Positions 35,455 to 43,875 of a stretch of 64,000 nucleotides of DNA are shown here, piece after piece. This DNA comes from an endosymbiont of Acanthamoeba sp. UWC8 (lineage in GTDB: Bacteria > Pseudomonadota > Alphaproteobacteria > Rickettsiales > Midichloriaceae). Numbering within the stretch: the stretch's first letter is position 1; every line of letters starts with the position of its first letter. The notes beneath the pieces are model-generated. The model made no database searches, was not told the origin of the DNA, and saw nothing but the letters and a program-made list of their open reading frames with translations. Position numbers and translations under genes: made by a program. The stretch covers positions 868,001-932,000 of the forward strand of contig NZ_CP004403.1 in assembly GCF_000730245.1 (NCBI RefSeq). Direction: 5' to 3'.

Positions 35455-35913
35455 TCAGTTCTTCCATTTGTTAATTGTAAAGTATAGTAATGCCAGCGCA
35501 TCTGCTTCATTGTGATCTCTCGTATTATGGCCAAGCTTTCTAATTGCTTCTATCACTTCCTCTTTAGATGCATTGCCTTTACCGGTGATAAATTTCTTAA
35601 TAGTTCCGACTCCTACACCGGAATAAGGTATTTGCTTATACTCACACCAGGCAGTTAGTTGTGCTAAAAATCCTCCGTAAATGTGAGCTGCATCAGTTCC
35701 TAAATGTCTTCTGACTTCTTCAAAATAAAGCATGCCAATCCCACTCACGGTTTTATTCATCTCCTCAAGCCATTGCTGAAAACGTAAAAAGCACATGCCT
35801 CTACCTTCAAAACGTCCGGGCTTAAAACTCATTACTCCGCTAACAATTGAGCTATCTAAATGCTTAATTGCCCAACCCGTTGTTGTTCCTAAGTCTAGTG
35901 CTAATATATTCAT
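35455..35913 (-). CDS. RuvC-like Holliday junction/branched DNA nuclease
   Basis: 152 residues. The RNase H-fold acidic residues are visible: Asp7 in ILALDLGTTTGWAI, Glu in MLYFEEVRRH, and Asp in DHNEADALALLYF. KKFITGKGNASKEEVIEAIR is the typical RuvC connector. It would resolve recombination or replication intermediates before packaging. Start supported by GGAGAA upstream. Confidence 0.85.
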   Translation of the reverse strand: MNILALDLGTTTGWAIKHLDSSIVSGVMSFKPGRFEGRGMCFLRFQQWLEEMNKTVSGIGMLYFEEVRRHLGTDAAHIYGGFLAQLTAWCEYKQIPYSGVGVGTIKKFITGKGNASKEEVIEAIRKLGHNTRDHNEADALALLYFTINKWKN

Positions 35914-35957
35914 TTTTTTCTCCTATTATGTTTTTGTGTTTTGGCTCCCAACATCTC

Positions 35958-35998
35958 CTCTATATGAGAGTACTTTATAAGTACTCTCTCTTATAGAG
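35958..35998. promoter_or_regulatory. long inverted repeat between helicase and RuvC-like genes
   Basis: GAGAGTACTT (35966-35975) pairs perfectly with AAGTACTCTC (35979-35988) across a 3-base loop. CTCTATA (35958-35964) and TATAGAG (35992-35998) extend the stem after small bulges. No U-tract on either side, so an operator or an mRNA processing/stability hairpin is more likely than a terminator. Confidence 0.55.
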
Positions 35999-36026
35999 AG
36001 GGGGAAAACTAAACTTAAAATCTAGC

Positions 36027-36245
36027 TTAAACCCTATTAAAATATGACTCTCCTGAAGTTTTCAAAATTAGAGTTATAAACTTAAAAATCACAAACTTGA
36101 AAAAGTTACTAAATACCTTGGTTTCTCTTGGCTTGGGTAAGTTTTCGGTTAAGATTTTGTTACTTGAAAACTTCAATAACTTAAAAATCTTATAGATAAG
36201 AATTTGCTCTAAATAATGCGTACATCTTTTACTTCTCGTTTTCAT
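36027..36245 (-). CDS. doubtful small ORF, 72 aa
   Basis: An open frame starting 1 base after the helicase stop, encoding a basic, Phe/Lys/Ile-rich peptide with no recognised motif. Its position in the operon is right for a gene, but composition is that of AT-rich noncoding DNA and there is no good ribosome binding site. The 333 bases 35914-36246 otherwise contain only the inverted repeat. Confidence 0.25.
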   Translation of the reverse strand: MKTRSKRCTHYLEQILIYKIFKLLKFSSNKILTENLPKPRETKVFSNFFKFVIFKFITLILKTSGESYFNRV

Positions 36246-36246
36246 T

Positions 36247-38340
36247 TTAATGAACTACCCACACTGTTTGATTTTCAACTGGAAGAATGGCTCCGGTATT
36301 GGAACATTTATAATGGCTAGGAAGAACACTTATTCTTTTTTCACTAAAGTACATATCTTCAACACAAAGAAAACCATATTTTGATTTGCTTTTTGCATAG
36401 CCTAGGTGACTAAGATCTTTACAGAACTTAATATACCCTTTAGTAGCAAGAACAGATATACGTTCAATAATAGTACCTTTCCCTCCAAGCCCGGCTTTGT
36501 TCTCAAATTTCTCAGCAAATTGATTGCTCGTGTAAAGGTGACCTTTATGAGCTTCTTCAGTAATCAGCTGGAGGATTATATCTTGTTTACGATCACGTTC
36601 TAGATCTAACTTTTTACCATATGCTTGGCAAATTACTCTCTCATTATTTTGCTCTAACTCAACCCATTTATTTTCCAGTTTATCCACTATTTTCTTAGGT
36701 AAATTTAATCCATTACGTAGCTCAAAATAAAGATGACGCTCGGATTTAGTTTCATCAGGCTTAAATAACAGCATACCACTGCTATAAAAACTACGTAAAC
36801 TTCCTGCACCACTTAAAGCCTGAAACGGATCTTCTTCAAATTGTTTTTTACCAATCTTACGTGTATGGTGCACAAGTATAATCCCACAATTTGGATTGCA
36901 TGCAGCACGTAACTTTTCTATCCTTTGAGTTAAGAAAAACAGCATTGCATTGTTATCATTTTCTCCTCCGTTATTAGATCCTCCGTCAAATAGGTTACGA
37001 ATCGGATCAATAGCAATTATATCCACCCCTTTAGAAAAGGATTTGTGTATCGCTTTAGTAAGCTCAAGTACTCCTTCATCGTTCAATAACATATGTAGCT
37101 GTGGTGTTATCATCAGATTTTGTGAGGCAAGCTCAATTTGTTCTTTATTAATCATATCCAATGATTTTACTCGCTCTCTTAAATAATGATATTGCACCTC
37201 AAGCTGACAATAAAATATCTTAAGCGGTTTAGGTGGTTTAAGCCCTAAAAAAGGCTCGCCAATTGCCATATGAGTAAACCACGATAATAAAAAATCACTT
37301 TTACCGACTTTAGATGCTCCCCCGAATACTAATAATCCTCCCTGAGTAAGTACACGCGGAGAGATTAAGTCTTCCGGCATCGGACTAGCGTCCTGTAACA
37401 GAGCCCCAAAACTATAAGCAGGTATTTTTTGTTTTAGCTTAATAGATTGAGCTTCCCTTAAAAACTCAGCAACATCAAATCCTTCAAACACGGCATCGGC
37501 AGCATCCCACTTAATCGGCTTATCCGATGGAGGTGTTAAAACCTTAACTGAACTTGCACCTATATTTAATATAGCTTTGGCTGCTTCTTGAGCATAAGCT
37601 AATCCGGGTTCATCATTATCAGGCCAAACTATAACCTGCTTTCCTATTAGAGGTGACCAATCGGTTTTATTAATTGGAGCTTGGGCACCGTTCATTGCAG
37701 TTGTAGCACAAATACCTTGCCTGATTAAAGCCTCAGCACACTTCTCCCCTTCAACTAATATTATCCATTCGTTTTCTTTAATTCCGGGCTGGTTATAAAG
37801 AGGACGGGGATCGGGAGCTCTCATACAGCTTGTTTTTATATCCCAAGGTCTATATTGCTTCTTGCCATCCTTTAAATCATAGCGATATACGCATGCAATC
37901 AGTTTACCCTCACTATTCAAGTAATCCCATTTAGCTGTATAAGCCCCAAGATCATTTAATTTAGAAGATTTAATTTTAGTAAAACTTGAACAATACCCAA
38001 GCCAATTATCGACTGCATCAAGAAGATCTCCAAATTTACCATTCTTACTTAAAACAGCCGCCCATAAGCCAAATACATCACCTCCTTCACCCGTGGCAAA
38101 ATCATGCCATATTCCTTTCTTAGTTCCTCTTAGTTCTACTACCAAGCTTTTACCCTTATTTCCGTTTATATCACCGATATAAAACTTATGACCTCTAATA
38201 TGTCCGCTTGGTAGCAATCTAAGCAGATAAGATGAAAGATTATTCAGTAAATCACTTCTTAATTTTTCTTTACGCTCTCTCTTATCTCTTATTTGTTCTT
38301 GAGCATGGTTAAAATTAAACCAAACAATATTTTCAGTCAT
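36247..38340 (-). CDS. phage TOPRIM primase/RepA-like helicase
   Basis: About 697 residues from ATG 38340, chosen because AGGAG precedes it. A longer frame starts at 38358. The N-terminal part has GTKKGIWHDFATGEGGDVFG typical of phage primase-helicases, then a TOPRIM domain (IILVEGEKCAEALIRQG; VIVWPDNDEPGLAYAQEA). The C-terminal part is a RecA-fold ATPase with Walker A GGASKVGKSDFLLS and Walker B IIAIDPIRNLF, plus IILVHHTRKIGK. It should prime and unwind DNA for phage replication. The start overlaps the Cas4-like nuclease gene by 4 bases. Confidence 0.88.
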   Translation of the reverse strand: MTENIVWFNFNHAQEQIRDKRERKEKLRSDLLNNLSSYLLRLLPSGHIRGHKFYIGDINGNKGKSLVVELRGTKKGIWHDFATGEGGDVFGLWAAVLSKNGKFGDLLDAVDNWLGYCSSFTKIKSSKLNDLGAYTAKWDYLNSEGKLIACVYRYDLKDGKKQYRPWDIKTSCMRAPDPRPLYNQPGIKENEWIILVEGEKCAEALIRQGICATTAMNGAQAPINKTDWSPLIGKQVIVWPDNDEPGLAYAQEAAKAILNIGASSVKVLTPPSDKPIKWDAADAVFEGFDVAEFLREAQSIKLKQKIPAYSFGALLQDASPMPEDLISPRVLTQGGLLVFGGASKVGKSDFLLSWFTHMAIGEPFLGLKPPKPLKIFYCQLEVQYHYLRERVKSLDMINKEQIELASQNLMITPQLHMLLNDEGVLELTKAIHKSFSKGVDIIAIDPIRNLFDGGSNNGGENDNNAMLFFLTQRIEKLRAACNPNCGIILVHHTRKIGKKQFEEDPFQALSGAGSLRSFYSSGMLLFKPDETKSERHLYFELRNGLNLPKKIVDKLENKWVELEQNNERVICQAYGKKLDLERDRKQDIILQLITEEAHKGHLYTSNQFAEKFENKAGLGGKGTIIERISVLATKGYIKFCKDLSHLGYAKSKSKYGFLCVEDMYFSEKRISVLPSHYKCSNTGAILPVENQTVWVVH

Positions 38341-39071
38341 AGTTTCTCCTCCCAACACTTATCCTGACAACTGCATAGTTTACAAATATGATATTGCGGG
38401 TTAGCTGCAATACGGGGGAGTAGCTCCCCTGCATCACAAGCGCGTAGTATATTTACCGCCTTGTCGCTCATTTTTTGTGCCACCTCTACATCAAACGGGA
38501 TAAGCTCATGGTAAAGTTCGGCAGTATCCTTATTGATTGCGGTAAACAAGGCAGGATTGTGTGAAATACCGGGAATGGAGCTTTCCATATAGGCCTGGTA
38601 AAGCGCAATTTGAGCAGCATAAATAGGCTTTGAAATTGCTACTCCTCGCTTTACCGTATCATTCCAGGATTTATTGTTTAGTGACTTACATTCCCATATC
38701 GCAGGGTATGATAATCCGAGTTCTTTAGGAGCATCTTTTATTATTCCGTCTATATGACCTTTAATCTTTCCTTCTGCTACTTCAAATCCGAATTGCTTGC
38801 CCGTATCATCAACTGTCGCAAGCTCAAAACCTGAATTTTTCATCCAGTCTATGATTAACGCTTCAAACAAATGACCGATAGCAAAGATACGAAGAGTTCT
38901 AGCACTAATCTTACTACATCCTTCTAAAAACTCATATTGTAATGCTCGGCTGCATTCTGCTCCTAACCTTGAAGCTCCTAAGTAACTGCGCTTTGGTTGT
39001 CGTATACTCATTAAATACTTATCAATAAATGTATTAATATGAGCAGACTTTTGTTGGTTGATCTCTAACAT
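38337..39071 (-). CDS. Cas4-like PD-(D/E)XK nuclease with C-terminal cysteines
   Basis: 244 residues. Nuclease core: FAIGHLFEALIIDW, GHIDGIIKD (catalytic Asp) and AIWECKSLNNKSW (E-x-K). One Cys near the N-terminus (LGAECSRALQYE) and a C-terminal cluster (YHICKLCSCQDKCWEEKL) follow the four-Cys layout of Cas4/AddB-type Fe-S nucleases. No CRISPR array or cas gene is near, so this is a phage recombination exonuclease. It lies in one operon with a Sak4-like ATPase and a possible ssDNA-binding protein. Confidence 0.85.
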   Translation of the reverse strand: MLEINQQKSAHINTFIDKYLMSIRQPKRSYLGASRLGAECSRALQYEFLEGCSKISARTLRIFAIGHLFEALIIDWMKNSGFELATVDDTGKQFGFEVAEGKIKGHIDGIIKDAPKELGLSYPAIWECKSLNNKSWNDTVKRGVAISKPIYAAQIALYQAYMESSIPGISHNPALFTAINKDTAELYHELIPFDVEVAQKMSDKAVNILRACDAGELLPRIAANPQYHICKLCSCQDKCWEEKL

Positions 39072-39074
39072 TTC

Positions 39075-39608
39075 CTACCATCCTCTTTCAGTTCGGTTGC
39101 CGGAAATATTATTCATATAAGATGCATAGTCTTTATGATCAGGAGTGATTGCTAAACGTATTTCATTTTTAGATTCTCCGCTCTTATCCTTGCTTACTTC
39201 AATTTGAGCTAAAAACTCTATACCGTCTAAATCACTTAATCCTTTAATGTGGCGTTTAGCTTGCGTATAGGGAGACATATCCTGAGGGTGCAGGTTATAT
39301 GCAGAATTAAGCATAGCTTTTATAAAAGCTCTTCCCCTATTTGCCCAAGCTGTTCCTTTAGAAGTATAAAGCCCGATTAATCCCCATACTTTACGGTGTA
39401 CATATTCACCTTCCAATATTATATATTCACAATTAAGATATACTGATCCCGTAACATCATTTTGTGTGGCATAACCTCCAGTCCAACCTTGTTCCAAATC
39501 GTCATAACCGCCGGGACGTATTATCATCTTTACTTTAGCTATAGTATTTGCAGGTATAAGGTTAAAAGTACCTTGCTCTTCAGCAGAGTTAAAATCATTC
39601 CATGTCAT
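39075..39608 (-). CDS. phage recombination-module protein, possible ssDNA-binding (DUF669-like)
   Basis: 177 residues. TWNDFNSAEEQGTFNLIPAN, then GSVYLNCEYIILEGEYVHRK and FLAQIEVSKDKSGESKNEIR. The beta-rich pattern and its place between a Sak4-like ATPase and a nuclease fit a single-strand-binding or DUF669-type protein. I see no diagnostic motif, so the function is inferred from context. Confidence 0.55.
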   Translation of the reverse strand: MTWNDFNSAEEQGTFNLIPANTIAKVKMIIRPGGYDDLEQGWTGGYATQNDVTGSVYLNCEYIILEGEYVHRKVWGLIGLYTSKGTAWANRGRAFIKAMLNSAYNLHPQDMSPYTQAKRHIKGLSDLDGIEFLAQIEVSKDKSGESKNEIRLAITPDHKDYASYMNNISGNRTERGW

Positions 39609-39631
39609 TATTTGTTCTCCTTATTTTCTAT

Positions 39632-40459
39632 TTAATTAATTGGTTCAAGGTGGATAAGCGGTAAACGGTTACCAGTTTTTATCTTTTTCATTAACTTCTC
39701 TAAATGCGGCTCTTCCAGTAAATCCAGTCTTCCTGACCTATCTTTCGCCGGATAATGAAAAGGGTTAAGAGTATGGTTAACAAAGGCTCGAGAAAGATTA
39801 CCGTCTTCATTTCTAATTTCAGCCATAGTAATTACCTGATCTACAATACCGGGCAGCTCCAGACCTACCTTTGAACCTTCAATTTGAGGAGCAAATACCT
39901 TGCGGTTAAATTCATCCGACCTTTCATCAAGTATACCTACAAACCATATGTTTTTATCTCTGGTATGCTGTAAGTGCGTAAGCCAGGATATCATTTCCTG
40001 TCCGTGTAATCCGTAAGCTCCGCGTATATCTGGTTTACCGGTGCGTTCACTAAATGCCTGAGGTTGGCCTTTACACCATTGCAGGCAAAGTCTTCCTGCA
40101 ACCGTTATGCTATCTATAAAGATAGTTTCATATTTATTTAAAACCTCCGAGTTACCGAACTTCTTACATACCGCTTCATAATGAGCATTACTATAAGGCT
40201 GATCTTCCCTTAATGCCGGGTTAGCCCCTCCTATAAATACTGCAAAATCACGACAATCCTGCCAGGTTTGCGGGCGTATAGTATCCCCTCTCCAATTCTC
40301 AATTGCAAGATCCCCCGCTTCCAGATCCATAAATAACGTGCTTTCTGTCGGAAGGGTGAGCAGTAGAGAAGTTTTACCTATACCGGCTTTACCGAAAATA
40401 ACTCCTTTTACTCCCCTTTGTTCTTTAAGCCTTTGATCAGCTGAGATAATGTTTTTCAT
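39632..40459 (-). CDS. Sak4-like phage RecA-fold ATPase (AAA_24)
   Basis: 275 residues. Walker A GKAGIGKTSLLLTLP at about 23-37, LFMDLEAGDLAIENWRGD, Walker B TIFIDSITVAGRLCLQW. It matches the phage nucleotide-binding/Sak4 family, single-strand annealing recombinases related to Rad51. With the adjacent nuclease it would form a Red-like recombination pair. The start overlaps the upstream gene stop by 4 bases. Confidence 0.8.
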   Translation of the reverse strand: MKNIISADQRLKEQRGVKGVIFGKAGIGKTSLLLTLPTESTLFMDLEAGDLAIENWRGDTIRPQTWQDCRDFAVFIGGANPALREDQPYSNAHYEAVCKKFGNSEVLNKYETIFIDSITVAGRLCLQWCKGQPQAFSERTGKPDIRGAYGLHGQEMISWLTHLQHTRDKNIWFVGILDERSDEFNRKVFAPQIEGSKVGLELPGIVDQVITMAEIRNEDGNLSRAFVNHTLNPFHYPAKDRSGRLDLLEEPHLEKLMKKIKTGNRLPLIHLEPIN

Positions 40460-40932
40460 ATATTACCTCTCTTTTCTGTATCACTTAACTTGTAGCTCGG
40501 CTTTCCGGTTCTTATAGTGCGTGCACTTTCAAATAATGCTTTTACTTCAGGCGGCCAGGATTGATATTTTACTTCAGGGATAAAATACTCACAGTCTAAA
40601 TATTCACTAACTTCCTTTCCTTCTGACATTAGTTTTAAAGCAATCCCGAAAAGCTCGTTCTGATCCCACTCTACTTTTTTAGGTAGTTCACATGTTATAC
40701 TTATACCTTCATCATCCAATCTAATGGTACCGGTATCTTTACCCGTCCTCAAACGTTTAGCTCTTGCTTTCTCCTCATAACGCAAGCTTAGTGCTCCTTG
40801 CAACCAATCTCTAATAGTTTTTGCTTTTACTAATTGCATGCTCGCTTCTTCTATAAGTTTTAACAGTTGCTTAGGAGGAAGTTTTGCTACCTCTCCAATC
40901 GGCATACTCGCTATTTGTTTTAAGGTAATCAT
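40456..40932 (-). CDS. hypothetical phage early protein, 158 aa
   Basis: No recognised domain. The N-terminal helices (PIGEVAKLPPKQLLKLIEEA) are followed by a basic stretch (KARAKRLRTGKDTGTIRLDD) and an alpha/beta C-terminus. Coupled by 4-base overlaps to the HTH gene upstream and the Sak4-like gene downstream, so it is an early-operon component. Confidence 0.7.
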   Translation of the reverse strand: MITLKQIASMPIGEVAKLPPKQLLKLIEEASMQLVKAKTIRDWLQGALSLRYEEKARAKRLRTGKDTGTIRLDDEGISITCELPKKVEWDQNELFGIALKLMSEGKEVSEYLDCEYFIPEVKYQSWPPEVKALFESARTIRTGKPSYKLSDTEKRGNI

Positions 40933-41162
40933 ATACTACCCCTGCTCTTTATTTGCTTAGCAGATATGAAAGCTTCAGATGTACTGCTTAGTATGTGATC
41001 ATTTTCATATTGTTTTACGTCCTCAAGCTTATAACGCACCAATCCTCCAATCTTTACGAAACATGGTCCTGTACCGAGCCACCTCCAACGCTCTAATGTT
41101 CTTGGTGATATACTCCAGCGCTTAGATACTTCTATCTGGTTTAAAAACTGCTTGTCGGTCAT
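40929..41162 (-). CDS. AlpA/excisionase-type helix-turn-helix protein
   Basis: 77 residues. FLNQIEVSKRWSISPRTLER then WRWLGTGPCFVKIGGLVRYK is a MerR-like winged HTH as in excisionases and AlpA regulators. It is the first gene of the early operon and lies 52 bases from the repeat array at 41215-41383, which it could bind. A role as regulator, replication initiator or excisionase cannot be separated by sequence. Confidence 0.8.
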   Translation of the reverse strand: MTDKQFLNQIEVSKRWSISPRTLERWRWLGTGPCFVKIGGLVRYKLEDVKQYENDHILSSTSEAFISAKQIKSRGSI

Positions 41163-41214
41163 TTTGAATCCTCATTAATCAGTTAGCATGACAAAGAGGA
41201 TAATCGCATATGGG

Positions 41215-41383
41215 CGGTGTGAAACTCGGTGTGACAGATGTGTGATTTTCGGTGTGAAATGCAGTTTCTTATAAAAAAATTTCATAAGAAGGAAAATCTT
41301 GATAGAGGACAACCTATTTTTTAGTATTATTTTTTACTTATTCTTAAAAAAGAGTAAGGATAGCGGTGTGAGAATCGGTGTGA
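41215..41383. repeat. iteron-like CGGTGTGA repeats flanking an AT-rich core
   Basis: Direct repeats CGGTGTGA occur at 41215-41222, 41227-41234, 41250-41257, 41364-41371 and 41376-41383, with a degenerate copy TGTGTGA at 41239-41245. Spacing between neighbours is 11-12 bases, about one helical turn. The roughly 105 bases between the two clusters are very AT-rich (TATTTTTTAGTATTATTTTT). This resembles a replication origin with initiator-binding iterons and an unwinding element, or a multi-site operator for the early promoter. It fills the only gap in the early region. Confidence 0.7.
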
Positions 41384-41423
41384 ATAAGCGGTTTATTTAG
41401 AAAAATGCTATTTTATTCGATTA

Positions 41424-42344
41424 TTAATATTCAAGCCAGTAATTTCCTTTACCGTCGTATTTAATAACTTCTCCCCATGCCGGGTGATATTTTCCCTGCT
41501 TTCTAAATATTCCTTTCAAATCATTTTGCATAGAGTTCGATAATGCGGTAATTTCATGCTTATGCATAGGACAACCGCTCTTATCCAATATCTCAAGTAT
41601 TGATGCCTGTTGATTTGAGAATCTATAAGCTTTATCGTTTAAGTTAAGATTTCTATATCCGTTACTAAATCCATGTTGTGTAATATTATTCCCCATCTTT
41701 TCTGCTAAAAATGAGATATTTAAGCTAAACTTTTCATGGCTGAAAACCATTGCATCCTGAATTGTAACAAGCCTGTTTTTTGTAGGTAAAGTGATATAAG
41801 ATGGTAAGTTAAGATCAAGCGTAAGTACTAATGCAGGTCTTTTACTATGTCTTTCTAACAGATAATTTGACAGTGTTTCATATACAGCTTTTTGTCTTAA
41901 GCGGCTTGCCAGGATAACCGGCACTTTTATATGCTTTAGCCATGCCTCACCCAGTACCCATATATGCTCATCTATTTGTTTTGCATCAGAGTAAGTTATC
42001 CCTATACTACTTTTTATCAGCTTTATAACCCACTTCATACTTACTTGGTATACAGTTATTTCCTGAGACGAAACAGCAACCCATCCTGAAGTATAGGAAA
42101 AGTATTTGAATTCTCTATCATGCCTTACGATTTCAACTAACCTCCCTTCATGATCACATATGTTTTCTACATATTTACAATGTACTGCAGGTACTAAAGC
42201 CCCAAGCTCTAATAGTTCTTTGCCTTCTAAGTAAAAATGCTCAATAAAATTTTGTGCGGTAATTGCAGGGATTGGAGAAGACATTATTTGATTCAATAAG
42301 CAAATTGCTTTAGTGCTAATGCTTGTTACCATCAACCTCCTCAA
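41424..42344 (-). CDS. hypothetical prophage protein, 306 aa
   Basis: No recognised domain. Residues about 95-200 (VYQVSMKWVIKLIKSSIGIT; ILASRLRQKAVYETLSNYLL) look helical, and the C-terminal 80 residues (AYRFSNQQASILEILDKSGC PMHKHEITAL) look like a winged-helix. The first Met may be internal, since the start overlaps the previous gene by 29 bases. With the 404-aa gene it forms a pair next to the iteron-like array, so a replication or control role is possible. Confidence 0.65.
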   Translation of the reverse strand: MRRLMVTSISTKAICLLNQIMSSPIPAITAQNFIEHFYLEGKELLELGALVPAVHCKYVENICDHEGRLVEIVRHDREFKYFSYTSGWVAVSSQEITVYQVSMKWVIKLIKSSIGITYSDAKQIDEHIWVLGEAWLKHIKVPVILASRLRQKAVYETLSNYLLERHSKRPALVLTLDLNLPSYITLPTKNRLVTIQDAMVFSHEKFSLNISFLAEKMGNNITQHGFSNGYRNLNLNDKAYRFSNQQASILEILDKSGCPMHKHEITALSNSMQNDLKGIFRKQGKYHPAWGEVIKYDGKGNYWLEY

Positions 42345-43530
42345 GTAAACCCCAACGTAAAAAGTACTTATCTCCTATTAACCGTTCTTTCTCAGTTTTA
42401 CTTTTTAAATCACATCCGTTAGGCCAGGTAATCTTTATTGGTAATGTTATTCCTCTTGGGTTTACCTTATCAGGGAAGAAGTGAACTAATAATTTTACCT
42501 TATTTAATAAAATACCCCGTCCTAACGGATCATTTATATCAAACCATTTGTTTAAATTTTCATATATATTGCAATCTGATCTTGAGCTAACCTCAAATGT
42601 TAATTTGCTGCTGTTGTCATATGTTTTAAGCTCTAGCATAGTTACTTTAACCGACTCTATTCCATCTTCAGGATCAGTCGGAAAGTCATAAAAACTTCTT
42701 AGTTTGTTTATATTATATCGCTTGAGTGGAATACGTTCACAACCGATTAAGCTTTGCAGCAAAGAGATTGAAAATAACTTAGCCAGCTCTTCTCTATATT
42801 CACGCCCTTTAGCAATCACTTCAATCCAGCCGGTTGCAGGTTCATAGATCAATACCATCTCATATACGGGACGCATTAATCTCGGTACAACCTCTTCTCC
42901 ATCAAAAGCAAGGTAGTTATCAGGTAATCCTTCACGGTATAACATTACCTGAACAACTTCGGAGTTATTATCAGCATTGTTACGGGTATACCTAAATAGC
43001 TCTATCTTAATATTGCCTCCTATATTAAAATAGCTAAGAACCCCTTGTTTAAAAGCTTCTATTTGCTCTGTCTCAGTTTTAACTTCCAGGTTTTTTGAGC
43101 CTAAAAACCCATCCCACAATCTACCTAACCTATGATGATCAGTGTAACGGATATCTTCAGCACAGCAGAATGATGTATATTCATTAAGCAGAAACCATAG
43201 AGCTCGGTCATAACCGTTACCAAGTGCCTGATAAGTTTTCTTGTCGTTAACTACCGATAGTAGAGCTGCTTGCCCTACTTCATCCGTCATCTCATGTATA
43301 CGTTCAGCATCGGCGTGTAGTAATGCAAGGTCGTTCTCCTCCATTTGCTTTGCTGCTTCTATCACTAAATACATGATACCTGCTTGGGAAGAATCCCAAT
43401 TTATGTTTTTAGAGAGGAAAGGAAATCTACAATTAAAGTAATTTTGAAGTGATTGCTTAGGAAGGTTACGGGCAAATCTAATAATAACTTCAGGTAAGCA
43501 GTATAAATTATAAGACATGCTGAGTAACAT
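42316..43530 (-). CDS. hypothetical prophage protein, 404 aa
   Basis: No recognised domain. Mixed alpha/beta soluble protein. Notable parts are VIEAAKQMEENDLALLHADA, ALWFLLNEYTSFCCAEDIRY and a beta-rich C-terminal half. The start may be Met1 or Met5 (LLSMSYNLYCLPE). A weak AAGG lies just before the first. It is the outermost gene of the colinear prophage block and overlaps the 306-aa gene by 29 bases. Confidence 0.65.
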   Translation of the reverse strand: MLLSMSYNLYCLPEVIIRFARNLPKQSLQNYFNCRFPFLSKNINWDSSQAGIMYLVIEAAKQMEENDLALLHADAERIHEMTDEVGQAALLSVVNDKKTYQALGNGYDRALWFLLNEYTSFCCAEDIRYTDHHRLGRLWDGFLGSKNLEVKTETEQIEAFKQGVLSYFNIGGNIKIELFRYTRNNADNNSEVVQVMLYREGLPDNYLAFDGEEVVPRLMRPVYEMVLIYEPATGWIEVIAKGREYREELAKLFSISLLQSLIGCERIPLKRYNINKLRSFYDFPTDPEDGIESVKVTMLELKTYDNSSKLTFEVSSRSDCNIYENLNKWFDINDPLGRGILLNKVKLLVHFFPDKVNPRGITLPIKITWPNGCDLKSKTEKERLIGDKYFLRWGLLEEVDGNKH

Positions 43531-43875
43531 CCTTATTTATTAATAAAACATTAAAACTATTTTAAATATTAACTAATATCTTAAATATCAGGTTTAATAC
43601 AATGCTTAATAAATTTGCAATAGTTATTTTGTTAAATTACTTGTATGTGTGCTATGGTGCTGCTGTGATATTAAAATATATTAAATTTATATTGCTATAG
43701 AAGTAATCAAACATAAATAAAGCATATATATAAAAAAAGACTGTTCTTATTGATTTAAAAAACAGTCTTTATTTTTTTAATAATACTTTTAGTCACAAAA
43801 GGTGAATCTAAGCCTAGCATTTATTAAACCTAAGCACCTACCCTCCCCACCGGCAAGACATTTGTAGCAATCCCC
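43531..43875. other. intergenic region at the prophage edge
   Basis: 345 AT-rich bases between the 404-aa prophage gene and the ankyrin gene. It holds the stem-loop terminator listed separately and AT tracts that could serve as the promoter of the prophage gene. No ORF or attachment-site core recognised. Confidence 0.5.
43736..43770 (-). terminator. bidirectional intrinsic terminator after the ankyrin gene
   Basis: AAAGACTGTT (43736-43745) pairs with AACAGTCTTT (43761-43770). On the minus strand the stem is followed by a run of seven T, on the plus strand by ATTTTTTT. It ends transcription of the ankyrin gene at 43876 before the prophage. Confidence 0.75.

Larger units (their letters stand above)
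11002..43530 (-). mobile_element. siphovirus-like prophage (lambda-type head, GTA-type tail)
   Basis: A near-continuous minus-strand gene set. From early to late it runs replication/recombination genes (43530-35070), methylase, terminase, portal, protease, decoration, capsid, joining proteins, tail tube, chaperone, tape measure, RcGTA-like gp12-gp15 equivalents, holin and lysozyme. Modules are in normal phage order and most reading frames look intact. I find no integrase, excision pair or CI-type repressor inside. The true ends are not resolved. The accessory genes to 46178 and the tRNA-Thr fragment at 46677-46719 may belong to the same insertion. The plus-strand DUF3800 gene and the protease gene at 24013-25605 are cargo. 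Confidence 0.9.

Noticed and set aside
38337-39071. CRISPR-associated Cas4
   Set aside because: Although the Cys and nuclease motifs are Cas4-like, there is no repeat-spacer array or other cas gene in the window. It lies in a phage recombination operon.
41215-41383. CGGTGTGA repeats as a CRISPR array
   Set aside because: Units are only 8 bases, with 3-4 base gaps and no spacer-sized intervals. Iterons or operators fit better.
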